Positions 22,699 to 34,694 of a DNA stretch of 49,332 nt are shown one piece after another. Both the position numbers and the translations under genes were made by a program. This DNA is from Bacteroidia bacterium (GTDB lineage: Bacteria > Bacteroidota > Bacteroidia > Chitinophagales > UBA2359), in contig JAUHXA010000056.1 of the NCBI GenBank assembly GCA_030427245.1, positions 1 to 49,332 on the forward strand, given 5' to 3'. Under the pieces are notes generated by a model. It saw only the letters and a list, made by a program, of their open reading frames with translations. It was not told the origin of the DNA and ran no database searches. Each line of letters begins with the position of its first letter. Position 1 is the stretch's first letter.

Positions 22699-23670
22699 AT
22701 GAAAGCGATCCTCTGTAAAGAACTCGGTCCTCCTTCCAGTTTGGTTTTGGAAGATATTCCTTCACCTGTTCCTGGCAAAAAAGAAGTACTGGTGCAAATC
22801 AAAGCTTGTAGCATCAACTTCCCTGATACCTTGATTATTCAAGGCCTGTATCAATTCAAACCTGAATTACCTTTTTCTCCAGGTAGCGACATTGCAGGAG
22901 TGGTGAAAGCGGTGGGCGAAGGTGTGAAACATGTTAAGGTCGGTGACGAAGTGTTTGGTTTGGTGTCACATGGTGGTTTTGCAGAAGAAGTGATTGTGCC
23001 TGCAAACAGTTGTTTTCCAAAGCCTCCAATGATGGATTACAAGATTGCAGCGTCGTTTATGATGGCTTATGGTACTTCACATCATGCCTTGAAAGACCGA
23101 GCCAAATTAAAGGAAGGAGAAACGCTGTTGGTTTTGGGGGCTTCGGGTGGAGTCGGTTTGGCTGCCGTAGAATTGGGCAAAATCATGGGCGCAAAAGTAA
23201 TTGCAGCCGCTTCAACAGCCGAAAAATTGGCGGTTTGTAAAGAGAAAGGGGCGGATGAATTGATTAATTATACCACAGAGGATTTGAAGAAACGAGTCAA
23301 GGAATTGACCAATGGTAAAGGAGCTGATGTGGTCTACGACCCTGTTGGAGGGGCTTATACGGAGGCAGCTTTGCGGGCTACAGCTTGGGAGGGTCGTTTT
23401 TTGATAGTAGGTTTTCCTGCAGGCATCGCCAAGATTCCGATGAATTTACCTTTATTGAAGGGCTGTCAAATTGTAGGCGTTTTTTGGGGTAGTTTTGCAA
23501 TGCGTGACCCACAACGCAATATGGCTAATACCATGGAATTGATTCAAATGTACGCCAAAGGGCAACTGAAGCCGCATATTCATGCAACGTATTCGCTGGA
23601 GGATGCGCCAAAGGCATTGGAGGAGATGATGAATCGCAAAGTGAAGGGCAAGGTTATCATTGAGCCTTAG
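22699..23670 (+). CDS. zinc-independent MDR oxidoreductase (NADPH:quinone reductase-like)
   Basis: A 323-residue medium-chain dehydrogenase/reductase. The N-terminal GroES-like domain has SINFPDTLIIQGLYQ and PFSPGSDIAGVV; the zinc-ligand cysteines of alcohol dehydrogenases are absent, as in the quinone oxidoreductase and enoyl-reductase branch. The nucleotide-binding site is LGASGGVGLAAVELG, followed by AAASTAEKL. The C-terminal MNRKVKGKVIIEP is typical. With a dienoyl-CoA isomerase-like gene 12 bp upstream and an acyl-CoA synthetase downstream, a role as an enoyl- or dienoyl-CoA reductase is plausible, but this is inferred from context. Confidence 0.85.
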   Translation: MKAILCKELGPPSSLVLEDIPSPVPGKKEVLVQIKACSINFPDTLIIQGLYQFKPELPFSPGSDIAGVVKAVGEGVKHVKVGDEVFGLVSHGGFAEEVIVPANSCFPKPPMMDYKIAASFMMAYGTSHHALKDRAKLKEGETLLVLGASGGVGLAAVELGKIMGAKVIAAASTAEKLAVCKEKGADELINYTTEDLKKRVKELTNGKGADVVYDPVGGAYTEAALRATAWEGRFLIVGFPAGIAKIPMNLPLLKGCQIVGVFWGSFAMRDPQRNMANTMELIQMYAKGQLKPHIHATYSLEDAPKALEEMMNRKVKGKVIIEP

Positions 23671-23718
23671 TGTTTATGACGAATGACAGTATAAAGTCAC
23701 AAATCAAATATCGTTTAC

Positions 23719-23847
23719 TACTACCGCACAAAATAATTTTTGAACCACAAAAGTATCAAAAGGGCACAAAAGAGATGGTTGAATTTCAGTTCTTTACTTT
23801 TGTTTTCTTTGTGCCTTTTGTGGTTAAATTAAAAATGTACAGTAGTA
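23719..23847. mobile_element. MITE-like palindromic element with a flanking direct repeat
   Basis: An AT-rich element of ~129 bp whose ends are inverted: TACTACCGCACAAAAT on the left and the complement of TACTACTGTACATTTT on the right, continuing inward through ACCACAAAAG and GGCACAAA on both sides. The sequence ATCGTTTA occurs just outside each end (23710-23717 and 23849-23856), a plausible 8-bp target duplication. It has no coding capacity. It sits between the reductase and acyl-CoA synthetase genes. A copy of its left ~84 bp lies inverted on the far side of the synthetase gene. Confidence 0.75.
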
Positions 23848-23958
23848 AATCGTTTATACATCATCTATACTTGAGTAGTGTGTGATTTTTGAAGTGTGAT
23901 TTTCAGTTCACAAAAGAATAATTTTAAATCAATCAATTATAAACAATTACAAACAAAA

Positions 23959-25635
23959 ATGATGGCAGCAGCAATGAAAACATTGATAGAATCCTTTTAC
24001 GATAAGGAAAAAAACGTACCTAATAAGCCTTTTTTGCGTCAGCCTTTTGGCGACCGTTGGGAAGTTTACACCTATGGTGAAGTCGGGCAAATGGCTCGAA
24101 AACTGGCAACAGGCTTGAAGTCTTTGGGCTTACCTCCCAAAAGTCACATCGGCTTGGTGTCTAAAAATTGCAGAGAATGGATCATTGCAGATTTGGCAAT
24201 TATGATGGCGGATTATGTTTCTGTTCCTTTTTTCCCAACTTTGAGCGGCGACCAAATTGCGGAAGTATTGAAGTTGGGGGATGTAAGTGCTTTGTTTGTT
24301 GGAAAATTAGATGTTTGGGAAGACATGAAAAATGGCGTTCCTTCTGATATGCCAACCATTCGTTTTCCACACTATGAAGGGGGATCTAAAGTGGAAGTGG
24401 GTGAAGAATGGAACGAGTTTATCAATCGTTTTGAGCCAATTCAAGGTGAACCCTCTGCAAAACTGGACGACCTTTGGACCATTATTTTTACTTCTGGAAC
24501 AACAGGTACTCCTAAAGGGGTGATGTTGAATCATCGTGCGCCTGCCGAATTGATGGAAGCAACCAAACCTCGAAACGTATTGAAGTTGGACTTCAATGGC
24601 AACAATGATTTCTTCTCTTATCTGCCTTTGAATCACATTGCAGAGCGAGCAATTGTGGAGGGCGGTTGTTTGGCATTTGGAGGTCAAATCTCTTTTTCGG
24701 AGTCTTTGTCTACTTTCGCCAAAAACTTGCAAGAATCGTATCCTACTACTTTCTTTGCAGTACCTCGAATTTGGACAAAATTCCATTTGGGGATTCTATC
24801 TAAAATGCCGCAAAAGAAATTGGATTTGTTTTTGAAAATACCCATTCTTTCGGGAATTGTTAAGAAAAAATTGCGGGCAGGCTTGGGTTTATCCAAAACG
24901 AGGGTTTGTGTTTCGGGGGCTGCTCCTATTCCTCAATCACTCAAAGATTGGTATGCCAAAATTGGTATTCCGATTGCAGAAGGCTACGGAATGACCGAAA
25001 ACTGTGCGGCTTGTACCTTTTTGACTACTGACGAAGACAAGCCTGGTTCGGTCGGAAAGCCACAAGACGGTGTAATTATCAAAATTGACCCTGAAACAGA
25101 GGAAGTCTTGATGAAAGCTCCTTATGTCATGACGGGTTACTACAATTCTCCCGAAAAAACAGCTGAAACGCTTGAAGATGGTTGGCTGCATACAGGTGAT
25201 CAAGGGCGACTCGATAAGAACGGATATTTGTATTTGACAGGTCGAGTGAAAGATACGTTCAAGACTGCAAAGGGGGAATTCATCGTTCCTGCGCCTATCG
25301 AATGGGGCTTTGAGAACAACAGCGATATTGAGCAACTCTGTTTGTTGGGATTGGGATTGCCGCAGCCTATATTGTTGGTCGTTCCTTCTGAAATCGGAGT
25401 ATTGAAGTCTAAAGAGGATTTGAGAGCGAGCCTTGCGGATACTTTGACAAAGGTGAATTCAACTTTGGAAAACTACCAAAGGGTTTCTACTATTGTGGTG
25501 GTGCAAGATGCTTTCAGTGTTGAAAATGGTATGTTGACCCCTACTTTGAAGGTGAAACGTAGCAAACTGAACCAACGTTATAAAAATTTATTGAACGCTT
25601 GGCACGAACACGAAGAAAAAGTAGTTTGGGAGTAA
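23959..25635 (+). CDS. AMP-dependent acyl-CoA synthetase (long-chain fatty acid CoA ligase type)
   Basis: The ATG at 23959 (MMAAAMKTLIESF) is chosen as start because the upstream extension of the frame is AT-rich and lies next to the MITE-like element; ATGs at 23962 and 23974 are alternatives. The ~558-residue product has the ATP-binding P-loop IIFTSGTTGTPKGVM, the A5-type motif YGMTENCA, the A7 Asp in GWLHTGDQG, and the hinge GRVKDTFKTAKGEF. It activates a carboxylic acid, probably a fatty acid, to an acyl-AMP and then acyl-CoA. Together with the upstream isomerase and reductase it fits fatty-acid uptake and degradation. Repeat copies flank the gene on both sides. Confidence 0.9.
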   Translation: MMAAAMKTLIESFYDKEKNVPNKPFLRQPFGDRWEVYTYGEVGQMARKLATGLKSLGLPPKSHIGLVSKNCREWIIADLAIMMADYVSVPFFPTLSGDQIAEVLKLGDVSALFVGKLDVWEDMKNGVPSDMPTIRFPHYEGGSKVEVGEEWNEFINRFEPIQGEPSAKLDDLWTIIFTSGTTGTPKGVMLNHRAPAELMEATKPRNVLKLDFNGNNDFFSYLPLNHIAERAIVEGGCLAFGGQISFSESLSTFAKNLQESYPTTFFAVPRIWTKFHLGILSKMPQKKLDLFLKIPILSGIVKKKLRAGLGLSKTRVCVSGAAPIPQSLKDWYAKIGIPIAEGYGMTENCAACTFLTTDEDKPGSVGKPQDGVIIKIDPETEEVLMKAPYVMTGYYNSPEKTAETLEDGWLHTGDQGRLDKNGYLYLTGRVKDTFKTAKGEFIVPAPIEWGFENNSDIEQLCLLGLGLPQPILLVVPSEIGVLKSKEDLRASLADTLTKVNSTLENYQRVSTIVVVQDAFSVENGMLTPTLKVKRSKLNQRYKNLLNAWHEHEEKVVWE

Positions 25636-25649
25636 ATCTTGGGATAAAA

Positions 25650-25733
25650 CAAAAGTAAAGAACTCAACTTCAACCATCTCTTTTGTGCCCTTTTGATACT
25701 TTTGTGGTTCAAAAATCATTTTGTACAGTAGTA
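25650..25733. mobile_element. partial inverted copy of the MITE-like element
   Basis: The reverse complement of these 84 bases matches 23719-23802 with about 5 differences (roughly 94%). The other end of the element (the second ACCACAAAAGGCACAAAG arm) is missing, so this is a truncated copy or one derived by partial duplication. It starts 15 bp after the synthetase stop codon. Confidence 0.75.
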
Positions 25734-25736
25734 TGA

Positions 25737-25775
25737 AAGCGAGTAGTAAAATAACCTACTACTCGCTTCTATTTT
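25737..25775. terminator. intrinsic terminator between convergent genes
   Basis: An 11-bp perfect stem, AAGCGAGTAGT (25737-25747) with ACTACTCGCTT (25758-25768), a 10-base loop, then CTATTTTT. It is well placed to end the synthetase transcript and overlaps the stop codon of the facing NADAR gene. Confidence 0.7.
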
Positions 25776-26215
25776 TCCTGTAATTCCTTCCTTACCAGCG
25801 TCAATATTTGCCCTAATTTATTTTTTCCTTTGTCGTCTCCTCCATCTCCCCAATAACTATCATTGGAAGTGTGTTCCACAATTTTTGCATCCCCCGTAGA
25901 AAGCAATAATTCCTTCAATTTATCGTGTTGGCTAAACTTCGCTCTCACTGCATCCAACATCACCGAATCCTTTACCTTCTCCCAATCCAATCGCAATTTC
26001 ACCTTTCGACTTCTACCCATTTGAGCCGCTAACATAGGTTTTGCAGCCTTTTGGATTTGGGCTTCATACGGTGTTCCTTTGAATTTTTGGGCTTGAAAAT
26101 AATGCTCGGATGTCGCCCATATTTTGCCTTTTAATTTGATAGGATAAAGGGCAAAGTTGGAGAATTCGCCATACGCATCTGCAGTGCTGTAAAACTTGAT
26201 AGTGTTGGTGTCCAT
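25769..26215 (-). CDS. NADAR-family N-glycosidase-like protein (YbiA type)
   Basis: A 148-residue protein of the NADAR/DUF1768 family. Typical blocks are FSNFALYPI near the N-terminus, WATSEHYFQAQKF (conserved Glu and His), a central LRLDWEKVKDSVM and the C-terminal SYWGDGGDDKGKNKLGQIL. The family is predicted to cleave N-glycosidic bonds; members act on riboflavin-pathway intermediates or ADP-ribose-type modifications. It is 22 bp downstream of the small zinc-finger gene on the same strand, so co-transcription is likely. The exact substrate is unknown. Confidence 0.88.
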   Translation of the reverse strand: MDTNTIKFYSTADAYGEFSNFALYPIKLKGKIWATSEHYFQAQKFKGTPYEAQIQKAAKPMLAAQMGRSRKVKLRLDWEKVKDSVMLDAVRAKFSQHDKLKELLLSTGDAKIVEHTSNDSYWGDGGDDKGKNKLGQILTLVRKELQEK

Positions 26216-26237
26216 TACGAGAGTTTTCTTTTTACCC

Positions 26238-26426
26238 CTAAAGCAAGCCTGTTCCCTTACACCTATCGCATTTCTCCCTTTCGCGTGTACCTAACCAATA
26301 TCCTTTCCCGTCACATCTCGGACAAGCGTTCGGATTGTGATTGGGCAGCAACAATCGGAAGAGTACATACAGTACAGCAAAAATAACAACAGCAATGATG
26401 ACATAACGCAATATAAACACAAGCAT
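26238..26426 (-). CDS. 62-residue membrane-anchored protein with a DnaJ-type zinc finger
   Basis: One N-terminal membrane segment (ILRYVIIAVVIFAVLYVLF, 5-23) is followed by a short soluble part with two CxxCxGxG motifs: C35-PR-C38-DGKG and C53-DR-C56-KGTG. This is one half of the four-motif DnaJ cysteine-rich domain and would hold one zinc ion. There is no J domain. The soluble part probably faces the cytoplasm given the basic residues beyond the helix, but this is inferred. A promoter-like site lies 43 bp upstream, and the NADAR gene follows at 22 bp. Confidence 0.65.
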   Translation of the reverse strand: MLVFILRYVIIAVVIFAVLYVLFRLLLPNHNPNACPRCDGKGYWLGTREREKCDRCKGTGLL

Positions 26427-26468
26427 TTTTTAAAAGGATAAAGGAGTTTTGCAATATTATTTTCTACA

Positions 26469-26476
26469 CAAAAATA
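26469..26476 (-). promoter_or_regulatory. candidate promoter -7 element of the zinc-finger/NADAR pair
   Basis: CAAAAATA on the plus strand reads TATTTTTG on the minus strand, matching TAnnTTTG, 43 bp before the start codon. No properly spaced TTG was found. Confidence 0.35.
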
Positions 26477-26500
26477 CGTGATTCTTCAAAGAAAAGTTCC

Positions 26501-29728
<3,228 letters not shown>

Positions 29729-29908
29729 CTATGAATTGTGTGAAAGAAGCGGCCTTGTTTCAGCCAAACTACAACAGTAAAAATTGGGTGCTTGTTTTTG
29801 AAAGAGAAAGGTTTCTGTTCTGCGTCAATAAGGCATCTTTTTCTATTACAGAAATAATATACTGAAAATCATCTTTTTAGAAAAACAGGCAATGAGTTTG
29901 AATTTACT

Positions 29909-31510
29909 TCAATCTCGCCTTCGATTCCTCGATTTTCTTGCGCTCCATTTTTTGCCAAACTCCAAGTCGTTGTCCCAAGTTTCAAACATACTCGGTCGTT
30001 CTACAATGAGTGGTTTTTGAATGACATTGACCTTACTTTGAGGCATAAGTTCTTCAGGAATATGTAGCAGATTTTTAGTGCGGGTTACAGCAACATACAA
30101 GACATTGATTTCCTCCAAGAGTTTTTGTTTGGCTAAATCTTGCTCTTTGGTCTCTTTGAGAATTTTCAGCAAAGTGGCTTCATTCAGAAAATCGTTTTCG
30201 AGTGTGACTACATCGTATTCCATGCCTTTGCAGCGGTGAACGGTCGAAAAAATCATGTCGGCATTGTGTTTTTCCTCGTCCACAATGTGCATATCCTTAA
30301 TGGTTTGAATGTGAGTGGGCAACGAATTGCGGTATTTTTTGACCACGTCTACGACCATTTTCATGCTTCGGTCTTCGGTTTTTTCGATGTAATCCTCCAA
30401 TTCGGACATGCTGTTCATATTGCGAATCAATTTGTCTCGAATTCCCTTGCGGCGACCATTGTATAGGCTCAATACATCGTAAATAGATGCACCTTCATCA
30501 GCATAGGTATAGCTGTTGATATTGCCTTCAAAATAAAGGCTTTTGATTTCCTTTTCTTCCACTGCCAATTCGATGGCTTTGACCAACAAGGCCAAATTGC
30601 TGCGTGCCAAAGTTGCTTGGGTTTTCATGCTTTCGTTGTTGCCAACGCCTTTGATGGGAATATCTTGATAGTTGGTGAGGTATTTTTTCCATTGCAGGAT
30701 TTTGCCCGCCAAAGTTGCCACATCTGCTTCAAAGCGGAAACTATTACTCAATTGAAAATCGGGGTAATCTACTTTTTCCAAAGAATTGACCGCATATCGC
30801 CAACCGTATATTTGTTGATGTGTGTCGCCCACAATGACTTTTGTGCCTTGCTGCTTCAAAAACACCTCCAACATGGCGGGAGAAGCGTCTTGCCCTTCGT
30901 CGAATAGGATGTAATTGTAGGGTAGAACGGGCTGAGCTAATTGGAATTTTTTGAGGTAAAAATCGTGGGTGATGTCTATTTCTCCTCGTTCCATTTTGGC
31001 AAGGAACAAACGGGTATATTGAAGGATATCGCCATAGAAGTTTTTGACAAAAACCCGTGCTTTGGGTTCTGCAATGACATCTAAATAATTGAGGTTTTTG
31101 ACTTTTTTGGCGGTACTGTTGCAGAAATAGCTGACAAATTGTTGGACGTGATTGGCAATGACGTATTCAGTGTGTTTTTCTTTGTAGCCTTTTATTTCGA
31201 GAAGGTCTTTGATTTCGTGGGTTTTGTAGCCTGTGGGGTTGATATTATAGCCACTGTTTTTGACGATGTGGTGGTAGGCAAGCGAATGGGCGGTTTCGAC
31301 TTGTACGTTGTTGAGACCTTTATCGGTGAATTTTTGGATGGCTTCCAATTTAACCGATTTATTGAAAGCTAAATACAAAATACGGCTTTCCTTCGGGCGA
31401 CTTTTGGCGTATTCTATCACCGTTGTCGTTTTGCCCGAACCCGCCACAGCATTGATTTTGATATTGCCCGTGCTGTGGATGATGGCTTGTTGTTGGTTGG
31501 TTAGGTTCAT
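29909..31510 (-). CDS. UvrD/Rep-like superfamily 1 DNA helicase (FBH1-like architecture)
   Basis: A 533-residue SF1A helicase, short compared with UvrD (~720). Motif I is AVAGSGKTTT (21-30). Motif II is LFDEGQDASP, motif III GDTHQQIYGWR, and the C-terminal part carries VHRCKGMEYDVV (motif V region) and LYVAVTRTKNLL (motif VI). The ATP-dependent 3'-5' helicase fold is complete, but the 1B and 2B insertions are reduced, as in the compact bacterial relatives of eukaryotic FBH1. It probably acts in repair or removal of recombination intermediates. It stands alone on the minus strand. Confidence 0.88.
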   Translation of the reverse strand: MNLTNQQQAIIHSTGNIKINAVAGSGKTTTVIEYAKSRPKESRILYLAFNKSVKLEAIQKFTDKGLNNVQVETAHSLAYHHIVKNSGYNINPTGYKTHEIKDLLEIKGYKEKHTEYVIANHVQQFVSYFCNSTAKKVKNLNYLDVIAEPKARVFVKNFYGDILQYTRLFLAKMERGEIDITHDFYLKKFQLAQPVLPYNYILFDEGQDASPAMLEVFLKQQGTKVIVGDTHQQIYGWRYAVNSLEKVDYPDFQLSNSFRFEADVATLAGKILQWKKYLTNYQDIPIKGVGNNESMKTQATLARSNLALLVKAIELAVEEKEIKSLYFEGNINSYTYADEGASIYDVLSLYNGRRKGIRDKLIRNMNSMSELEDYIEKTEDRSMKMVVDVVKKYRNSLPTHIQTIKDMHIVDEEKHNADMIFSTVHRCKGMEYDVVTLENDFLNEATLLKILKETKEQDLAKQKLLEEINVLYVAVTRTKNLLHIPEELMPQSKVNVIQKPLIVERPSMFETWDNDLEFGKKWSARKSRNRRRD

Positions 31511-32008
31511 ATTGAAGGAGTGAAGTTAGGGATTTATTTTCATTCACTTCGTTGAAACATCCAAACGTTGATAGAATATTTTTTAAGCTTATGAGAAAAA
31601 TGATTTTAGGGATAGTCAGAACACGGCGAAATCATCCATACACTTACTATGCTCAGTTCTATTGCGTATGCTTTGAACAAAACGCATCTAAAGCACAACA
31701 ACAGGAGGTTGATGGTTTTTGATTGGGATAATTGTATTTAGTAAAAAAGAAAAAATAACTCATCGACCAATATTCCCCTTTTGAAAAGCCTGCCCCGATT
31801 TCTCGGTGGGGGATGGGGTATGTTAGCAAAAGAAAACGAGGAGTTATTTTTTTACCCTTACTTAGCAGAACATTAGGACTTTGGACGAGAGAAGTTGTAG
31901 ATAGCACCTAAAGAATAAAAATCAATAATTTATTTTGAATTATCAATCAATTATTTTTCTCTCAATTCTCCCATCCAAAGTTTAACAGATGTATATTCTT
32001 AGAAGAAT
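31511..32008. other. intergenic region of ~500 bp
   Basis: No convincing gene. A short plus-strand frame (ATG at 31591, ~43 codons) has no recognisable features. The right half holds the inverted-repeat element described separately. The remainder (31870-32008) is AT-rich and may hold the ferredoxin 3' end signal. Confidence 0.5.
31737..31865. repeat. inverted-repeat element, MITE-like or a long stem-loop
   Basis: AAAAAATAACTC (31750-31761) and GAGTTATTTTTT (31841-31852) are perfect 12-bp inverted repeats; pairing extends outward imperfectly (TTTAGTAA against TTACTTAG) and inward (ATCG/CGAG). The ~80-bp interior contains a CCCC...GGGG imperfect hairpin. No coding capacity. It could be a miniature element or a transcribed structure. 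Confidence 0.5.
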
Positions 32009-32383
<375 letters not shown>

Positions 32384-32575
32384 TCAATATTTCCTTCCAT
32401 ATAGGTGGATTCAATCTATGTGATTCAAAATAAAATCCTCCATACAAGGAATTACAAAATACAACATTACAACACGAAAAAACAAAAAAGTGTTTGAGAA
32501 AATTCTTAAACATCTCAATTCTCAAATTTTCCATAACTTTACGCCACAATAATTTCCAAGTTTTAAAACTACAAC

Positions 32576-34537
32576 ATGATTAGCCTCGCTAATATATCTA
32601 TACAATACGGTGGACGTTTCCTTTTTGACGACATCAGCTTTACCATCACCGAAAAAGACCGAATTGGTTTGGTCGGAAAAAATGGTGCTGGTAAATCCAC
32701 GATGCTTAAGGTCTTGATAGGTGAAATCCTTGCCGAAAATGGCTCGATCTCGATGGACAACGGAACGACTTTGGGTTATTTGCCGCAAGACAAGAAGGTG
32801 CGAAACACCCTAACTGTCTTTGAAGAATCGGCAACTGCTTTTGAAGAAGTTCAAAAAGTAGAGCGTAAATTGAAGGCTTTACATAAGGAAATTGGAGAAA
32901 GAACCGATTACGAATCAGACGATTACTACAAATTGTTGGAGCGAATGACGGAAGCCCAAGACCGATTACAGCGTTTGGGCGGCTTGACGATTCGTGAAGA
33001 CATCGAAAAAATTCTCAAAGGCCTTGGTTTTCAAGATGGTGATTTTGACCGACCAATGAGTGAATTTAGTGGAGGTTGGCAAATGCGGGTCGAATTGGCA
33101 AAAATTCTATTGATGCGTCCTGATTATGTGCTTTTGGATGAACCTACCAATCACTTGGATATTGAATCTATCATGTGGCTGGAAGATTTTTTGGCGGGTT
33201 ATCCAGGTGGCGTATTGTTGATTTCGCATGACCGTGCATTTTTGGATAAGGTGACGAATCGAACAATTGAATTGGTGAATGGAAAGGCGTATGATTACCG
33301 TACTTCCTACTCCCAGTTTATGGAACTTCGAGAACAACGCATCGAAAAGCAAAAAACAGAAGCCGCTCGCCAAGAAAAATACATCGAACATACCGAAACC
33401 CTAATCAACAAATTTCGGGCGAAAAAGAACAAGGCAAAGTTTGCTCAATCTTTGATTAAGAAATTGGACAGAATCGAAAAAATTGATGTGGACGAAAAAG
33501 AATCAGCTTCCATCAAATTTCGCTTTCCTCCTGCTCCACGTTCTGGTAAAATCGTAGTCGAAGCCAAAAGCATGACCAAACGCTACGACCAACATTTGGT
33601 GCTGAAAGACATTGACTTTGTGCTGGAAAGAGGTGAGAAAATCGCTTTTGTGGGTAAAAATGGGGAAGGAAAAACAACTTTGGCAAAGATTATTCACCGA
33701 CAATTGGATTATGAGGGACATTGTGAATTGGGCTACAATGTGAGCATTGGCTACTACGAACAACATCAGGCCGAAACCATGGATGGCGACCAAACCGTAT
33801 TGCAGGTGATTGACGATGCTGCTACGGGCGAAATGCGTCACAAAGTGAGGAGTTTGTTGGGTGCATTTTTATTCAGTGGCGAAGATGTCGACAAAAAAGT
33901 ACAGGTGCTTTCGGGGGGTGAAAAATCTCGTTTGGCTTTGGCTCGATTGCTTTTAGACCCTGTGAATCTGTTGATTTTGGATGAGCCGACCAATCACCTC
34001 GATATGCAAGCCAAGGAAGTATTGAAGAAAGCACTCCAAAATTTTGACGGCTCTTTGATTCTCGTTTCGCATGACAGGGATTTCCTGCAAGGCTTGACCG
34101 ATAAGGTGTATGAATTTAGAAACCAAAAAGTCAAACCTTACATTGGCGATATTTATGCTTTCTTGGAAGAGCGAAAATTGCAGGATTTGGCGGAGCTGAA
34201 TTTGAAGCAGGAACAGGCGAAAAAACAGGAGGCTTCAATGGATAAGAAAGACCGAATTGCTATGCGAGATGCGATTCGTGATTTGGATAAAAGTATCAAG
34301 CGCCAATCAAATAAAGTCTCCAAATCAGAAAGACGCATTTCTGAATTGGAATCGAAAATTGCAGAAGCAGAGAAGGTGATGTCCGACCCCGATTTTTACA
34401 ACAGCCACAAAGACCCCGATGGTTTTATGCAAGACTACAACCAAACCAAGGTGTACTTAAAAACAGAAATGGGGCGCTGGGAGGAATTGGCTTTTGAGTT
34501 GGAAGTCATGCGGGAAGAGCGATTGGAGTACGATTGA
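32576..34537 (+). CDS. ABC-F family ATPase (translation factor or resistance type)
   Basis: A 653-residue protein with two ABC domains and no membrane segment. The first has Walker A GKNGAGKST (34-42), signature FSGGWQMR and Walker B YVLLDEPTNHLD. The second has GKNGEGKTT, LSGGEKSRLALARLL and LLILDEPTNHLD. A linker of ~80 residues rich in Lys, Glu and Arg joins the domains (the ribosome-contacting P-site motif region), and a charged C-terminal coiled coil (~540-650) follows. ABC-F proteins bind the ribosomal E site and affect translation or antibiotic resistance. The tail resembles Uup/YheS-like members rather than EttA. A near-consensus TAACTTTA lies ~40 bp upstream. Confidence 0.92.
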   Translation: MISLANISIQYGGRFLFDDISFTITEKDRIGLVGKNGAGKSTMLKVLIGEILAENGSISMDNGTTLGYLPQDKKVRNTLTVFEESATAFEEVQKVERKLKALHKEIGERTDYESDDYYKLLERMTEAQDRLQRLGGLTIREDIEKILKGLGFQDGDFDRPMSEFSGGWQMRVELAKILLMRPDYVLLDEPTNHLDIESIMWLEDFLAGYPGGVLLISHDRAFLDKVTNRTIELVNGKAYDYRTSYSQFMELREQRIEKQKTEAARQEKYIEHTETLINKFRAKKNKAKFAQSLIKKLDRIEKIDVDEKESASIKFRFPPAPRSGKIVVEAKSMTKRYDQHLVLKDIDFVLERGEKIAFVGKNGEGKTTLAKIIHRQLDYEGHCELGYNVSIGYYEQHQAETMDGDQTVLQVIDDAATGEMRHKVRSLLGAFLFSGEDVDKKVQVLSGGEKSRLALARLLLDPVNLLILDEPTNHLDMQAKEVLKKALQNFDGSLILVSHDRDFLQGLTDKVYEFRNQKVKPYIGDIYAFLEERKLQDLAELNLKQEQAKKQEASMDKKDRIAMRDAIRDLDKSIKRQSNKVSKSERRISELESKIAEAEKVMSDPDFYNSHKDPDGFMQDYNQTKVYLKTEMGRWEELAFELEVMREERLEYD

Positions 34538-34694
34538 ACACAGTGATTTTTGGCTCACTTGATTTAGAAATTGAACGCCGAGAGAGTCGCAGAGATTGGA
34601 TTCTCAATTTCATACAAAAATTTTACTCCAATCAAAGTTCGCAAATCAAATATCATACATCTTAAATCAAAGCCAAATATAGCACGTCCCTCTC

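Noticed and set aside
31591-31722. Short plus-strand frame of ~43 codons (MRKMILGIV...)
   Set aside because: No recognisable motif, no promoter or conserved neighbour, and unusual Cys/Gln-rich end; likely chance.
31659-31907. 82-codon minus-strand frame in the same gap
   Set aside because: It runs through the inverted-repeat element and its translation is low-complexity; no family features.
34538-34694. Possible small RNA or repeat after the ABC-F gene (CGCCGAGAGAGTCGCAGAG)
   Set aside because: Purine-rich short stretch without a stable fold or second copy in the window.
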